The notes below the pieces were generated by a model, which was not told the origin of the DNA, did not search any database, and was given only the letters and a program-made list of their open reading frames with translations. 64,000 bases of DNA, taken from contig JALHQW010000006.1 in the NCBI GenBank assembly GCA_022841745.1, positions 119,355 to 183,354 on the forward strand. Direction: 5' to 3'. Source of the DNA: Saprospiraceae bacterium. Its GTDB lineage: Bacteria > Bacteroidota > Bacteroidia > Chitinophagales > Saprospiraceae. This document shows positions 61,184-64,000 of this stretch, one piece after another; within the stretch, counting starts at the first letter, position 1; every line of letters begins with the position of its first letter. A program made the translations under genes and the position numbers.

Positions 61184-63163
61184 CTACTTCAACACCACCA
61201 TACCCACCTGTTTCATCACCTCGTTTCGCATTTCATTCAGTTTCATCTGCACCTTCATCAAGCGCATTAGCTGTGCAGTGTCGTCATTGGGTACAGCCTT
61301 TAATTGCTGCTGGTTTTTTTCGCAAAGACGGATAATTTTACGCAGCTTGAACTGCAACAATGCGCTCAGGCTATCCTTGTTAAAATTCTCCTCAGGCATT
61401 TTTTGGCTGCTCAGATAAAGTTCTTTTTGTGCCCAACCGGGACTGTATTCCCAAGGCGTATGCAGCAAATCAACCGCTAACTCACTGATTGCCCGATCAT
61501 TGTGACCGACAAAATGCTGTGTGCTGATAGGCTGCTTATCAAGCAGCAATTGCATGGTCTCTTTCGCAATCCGCTTGTACAAATCATTGTCGAAATCCTC
61601 CAAAATGTCCTCGATATTGCCCAGCACGAACTCGGCCACGCTCATGTTTTCTTGTTCATCGTAAATCTTCCACCCAGCCTCCACCAAAATGCGGGCAATG
61701 TCCCGCTCCTGGAACTCGTGGCCCATCGTCCGTTTTTCCAACGGCTCCAAAACGGGCACATAATCCTCCAGCTCTGGCGGCGCTTCGGTGGGGAACTCAC
61801 CATCGCCCTCTGGGACGATATTCACTTTGACATCCGGCTTTTTGCGCTTTGCGTCGTCCCGTTTTTGCAGGATTTGCCGGACGGCCTTGTTCGTCTCCGA
61901 AATCAGCACCTCTTCCTCCAGTTCCATCACCCTTGCACATTCCTTCACATAAAACGAACGCTTGAAGGGGTCGGGCACCCGGCTGATGCTGTCCACGATG
62001 TCACGCACAAGGCCCGCCTTGCGAACGGGGTCGCCCTTGGTTTCGGCCAGTAGCAGTTGTGTTTTGAACAGGATGAAATCCTTTGCCTGCTCGTCAATGA
62101 ACTCTTGAAAAGCCGTAGCACCAACGAGTTGGAGGTAGCTATCGGGGTCGTGGCCGTCGGGGATGAGCACCACCCGCACGTTCATGTCCTGCTCCAGCAC
62201 CATGTCGAGGCCACGCAGGGCAGCTTTGACGCCAGCGGCGTCACCATCGTACAGGATTTTTATATTCGGCGTAAAACGCTTGATGAGTGCAATCTGCCCT
62301 TCGGTAAGCGAGGTGCCAGACGAGGCTACCACATTTTCGATGCCCGCTTGGTGCAACGAAATCACGTCGGTATAACCCTCCACAAGAATGCACTCGTCGG
62401 CTTTTCGGATGGCCGTTTTGGCGTGGAAGGCACCATACAGCACCTTGTTTTTTACATAAATCTCCGTCTCAGGCGAGTTGATGTACTTCGGTGCCTTGGC
62501 ATCTTTTTCCATGATGCGCCCGGCAAAGGCGATGGGCTTCCCGCTAAGGTTAAAAATGGTAAACATCACCCGGTTGCGGAAGAAGTCCTTGTCGTATTGC
62601 GAAGCAAGGCCCAGCTTTTTCAAAAAATCGAGCTTGTAGCCTGCTTGGGTGGCCTTTTTCACAAAAGCCTCATACTCGTTGGGGGCATAGCCGAGTCCGA
62701 ATTTCCGGATGGTTTCCTCTCGAAACCCACGTCCCTTGAAATAGCTCAAGCCTATGCTCTTGCCCATGTCCGTTTCGAAAAGCTGGTCTTGGTAAAATTG
62801 GCGGGCGAACTCATTGAGGATATAAAGGCTCTCTTCGGCTTGCTGCTGTGCAACGGCTTCGGGCGTCAGTTCGACCTCCTGCACCTCTATTCGGTATTTG
62901 CGGGCAAGGTAGCGCAGTGCATCAGGGTACGAGAGGTGCTCGTGCTCCATGATGAACTTGGCGGGATCACCCGCCTTGCCGCAGCCGAAGCATTTGAAGA
63001 TATTTTTGGCGGGGGAAACGGTAAAGGACGGGGTCTTTTCATTGTGGAAAGGGCATAGGCCAATCATGTTCACGCCCCGCCGCCGCAGGTTGACAAAGTC
63101 TTGGATGACATCCTCGATTTTAGCCGTTTCAAGGATTTCTTGTACTGTTTTTTGTGGAATCAA
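61184..63163 (-). CDS. dnaG: DNA primase
   Basis: Makes RNA primers for replication. 659 residues: zinc-binding CHC2 domain (about 35-65: CPFHNEKTPSFTVSPAKNIFKCFGCGKAGD), catalytic core (FKGRGFREETIRKFGLGYAP), TOPRIM domain (about 260-340: ECILVEGYTDVISLHQAG, SSGTSLTEGQIALIK, ILYDGDAAGVKAALRGLDMV) and a C-terminal helicase-binding region. Standard length and complete motifs. Ends 3 bp from the convergent DUF4174-like gene. Confidence 0.97.
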   Translation of the reverse strand: MIPQKTVQEILETAKIEDVIQDFVNLRRRGVNMIGLCPFHNEKTPSFTVSPAKNIFKCFGCGKAGDPAKFIMEHEHLSYPDALRYLARKYRIEVQEVELTPEAVAQQQAEESLYILNEFARQFYQDQLFETDMGKSIGLSYFKGRGFREETIRKFGLGYAPNEYEAFVKKATQAGYKLDFLKKLGLASQYDKDFFRNRVMFTIFNLSGKPIAFAGRIMEKDAKAPKYINSPETEIYVKNKVLYGAFHAKTAIRKADECILVEGYTDVISLHQAGIENVVASSGTSLTEGQIALIKRFTPNIKILYDGDAAGVKAALRGLDMVLEQDMNVRVVLIPDGHDPDSYLQLVGATAFQEFIDEQAKDFILFKTQLLLAETKGDPVRKAGLVRDIVDSISRVPDPFKRSFYVKECARVMELEEEVLISETNKAVRQILQKRDDAKRKKPDVKVNIVPEGDGEFPTEAPPELEDYVPVLEPLEKRTMGHEFQERDIARILVEAGWKIYDEQENMSVAEFVLGNIEDILEDFDNDLYKRIAKETMQLLLDKQPISTQHFVGHNDRAISELAVDLLHTPWEYSPGWAQKELYLSSQKMPEENFNKDSLSALLQFKLRKIIRLCEKNQQQLKAVPNDDTAQLMRLMKVQMKLNEMRNEVMKQVGMVVLK

Positions 63164-63606
63164 ATGGACAAACTGGTTTGTTCTTGAAAAAACTTATGCC
63201 TTCAAAAATACGGTAAGCAACTTTGAGGCAATCACGGTCGTTATTGATTCAGCCTATTTAGCAACAGCCGCATCAACAAAAGTAGATTTTTTTTGAAAAT
63301 GGCAGGGTGCAACCTAACAGCCACTACCTCGGCAAAAAGAAATTACCAACCACAGAAACGAGGCCTTACCAACTGGGAATCAAACGTTTACAAATCAGTC
63401 AGAATATTTTTTTTAAAAACTTGTGCCTATGCTGTGTGCAATTTTTTGAGGTTCATCGTCTTATGGGCGTCTTTACCGATGAACAAACAGAAAAAAGGAA
63501 CACATCGCAAGGCGAAAACAAATACCGATGAGAAGGCTTAAAAACGGATTTTCTCCTACCAATACCAGGGCAAACTCCTGCAATACACAACAAAATTTTA
63601 CCAAAA
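63164..63606. other. Intergenic region upstream of dnaG, no gene supported
   Basis: About 440 bp, AT-rich. An 82-codon frame at 63293 lacks family resemblance and a signal peptide, so it is not called. The dnaG promoter should be here on the minus strand. Confidence 0.45.
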
Positions 63607-64000
63607 GATATAATTGGGTGTTCTCATAGTGTGTGGGCTGCCCCGCTGCCTACGTGGTGGTTGGGGCAGTTTTTTAGGTTCCGGGTTAAAAGTAACCTGT
63701 TATTCGAACCTTTTTTGGGAATGTAAAAAAAACTGTTTTGAACCGTTCGGGCCTCCCACTCATAACTCGAACCTCAGAACATGTGAATGATATAATTGGG
63801 TGTTCTCATAGTGTGTGGGCTGCCCCGCTGCCTACGTGGTGGTTGGGGCAGTTTTTTAGGTTCCGGGTTAAAAGTAACCTGTTATTCGAACCTTTTTTGG
63901 GAATGTAAAAAAAACTGTTTTGAACCGTTCGGGCCTCCCACTCATAACTCGAACCTCAGAACATGTGAATGATATAATTGGGTGTTCTCATAGTGTGTGG
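63607..64000. repeat. Perfect 182-bp tandem repeat, cut by the window edge
   Basis: Two full identical units (63607-63788, 63789-63970) and the first 30 bases of a third. Each unit begins TATAATTGGG, followed about 30 bases later by a GC hairpin (CTGCCCC / GGGGCAG) and six T, then a stretch with GTTCGAA/GTTCGGG motifs. No coding frame persists. It probably continues beyond the window. Confidence 0.95.
63638..63675 (+). terminator. Terminator hairpin of the 182-bp unit (also at 63820-63857)
   Basis: CTGCCCC pairs with GGGGCAG; the inner CTGCC and GGTGG can extend the stem with two wobbles; TTTTTT follows. Both full units contain it. Confidence 0.75.

Noticed and set aside
62057..63058. 333-codon plus-strand frame
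   Set aside because: Antisense shadow of dnaG, whose motifs are complete.
63293..63541. 82-codon frame upstream of dnaG
   Set aside because: No family resemblance, unusual composition and AT-rich intergenic context.
63607..63970. tRNA in the 182-bp unit (GTTCGAA motifs on both strands)
   Set aside because: No acceptor stem, anticodon arm or D arm could be drawn around the T-loop-like words.

Overview
The window reads as a chromosome segment of a Bacteroidota bacterium, most likely a Saprospiraceae-like member of the phylum (taxon inferred). Support: SusC/SusD pair, TonB receptors with carboxypeptidase-like N-terminal domains, type IX secretion sorting domains (type A and gliding-type B), PorP/SprF and PorE-like OmpA proteins, a GldN-like protein, an LpxC-FabZ fusion, TAnnTTTG promoter boxes and almost no Shine-Dalgarno sites. 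No rRNA, tRNA, insertion sequence or CRISPR array was found.

Region 1 (1-17.9 kb) is a xylan/xylose utilisation locus on the + strand: alpha-glucuronidase GH67 (cut by the left edge), lipoprotein xylanase GH10, GPH-type sugar symporter, cytoplasmic GH43, aldo/keto reductase, two xylulokinase paralogues, xylose isomerase, then SusC and SusD. Xylan would be cut at the surface and in the periplasm, imported, trimmed to xylose and passed via xylulose to xylulose-5-phosphate. The first xylulokinase carries an extra C-terminal LuxR-type DNA-binding tail, an unusual kinase-regulator fusion. A paired inverted 19-bp motif lies just downstream of it, before the second kinase.

Region 2 (18-33 kb) follows a strong terminator. 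It holds two very large tandem FG-GAP/ASPIC-UnbV lipoproteins, a T9SS-sorted beta-propeller protein, a TonB receptor with its DUF4249 partner, another FG-GAP lipoprotein and a DUF4349 lipoprotein.

Region 3 (33-48 kb): gamma-carbonic-anhydrase-like protein, cytidylate kinase, a minus-strand T9SS/gliding-type operon (type B CTD protein, PorP/SprF, PorE-like OmpA), a hybrid histidine kinase with AraC output, small lipoproteins, a Kelch T9SS protein, a GldN-like protein and a Uma2 nuclease-fold protein.

Region 4 (47.7-63.2 kb) is largely housekeeping: PurM, LTA-synthase-like sulfatase-fold membrane enzyme, sterol desaturase family protein, a HemC homologue lacking key catalytic residues, lipid A genes lpxD, lpxC-fabZ and lpxA, PepSY protein, FkbM methyltransferase, a DUF4174-like protein and DnaG. 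The right end carries a perfect 182-bp tandem repeat with a terminator hairpin in each unit.

The most striking feature is repetitive. About ten families of 7-15-bp degenerate tandem repeats, usually as inverted arms, fill the space from stop codon to start codon between genes and also sit in frame inside genes. The dominant family (CAGTCC/GGACTG arms around the core GGGGGCTGCTACCACGGCA) occurs five times between genes, each time fused to the TAG stop of the upstream gene, and at seven sites inside the two FG-GAP genes, where it encodes pentapeptide repeats in linkers. Other families form insertions in the GH67 and second xylulokinase genes. They resemble cyanobacterial STRR sequences and Rickettsia palindromic elements in behaviour.
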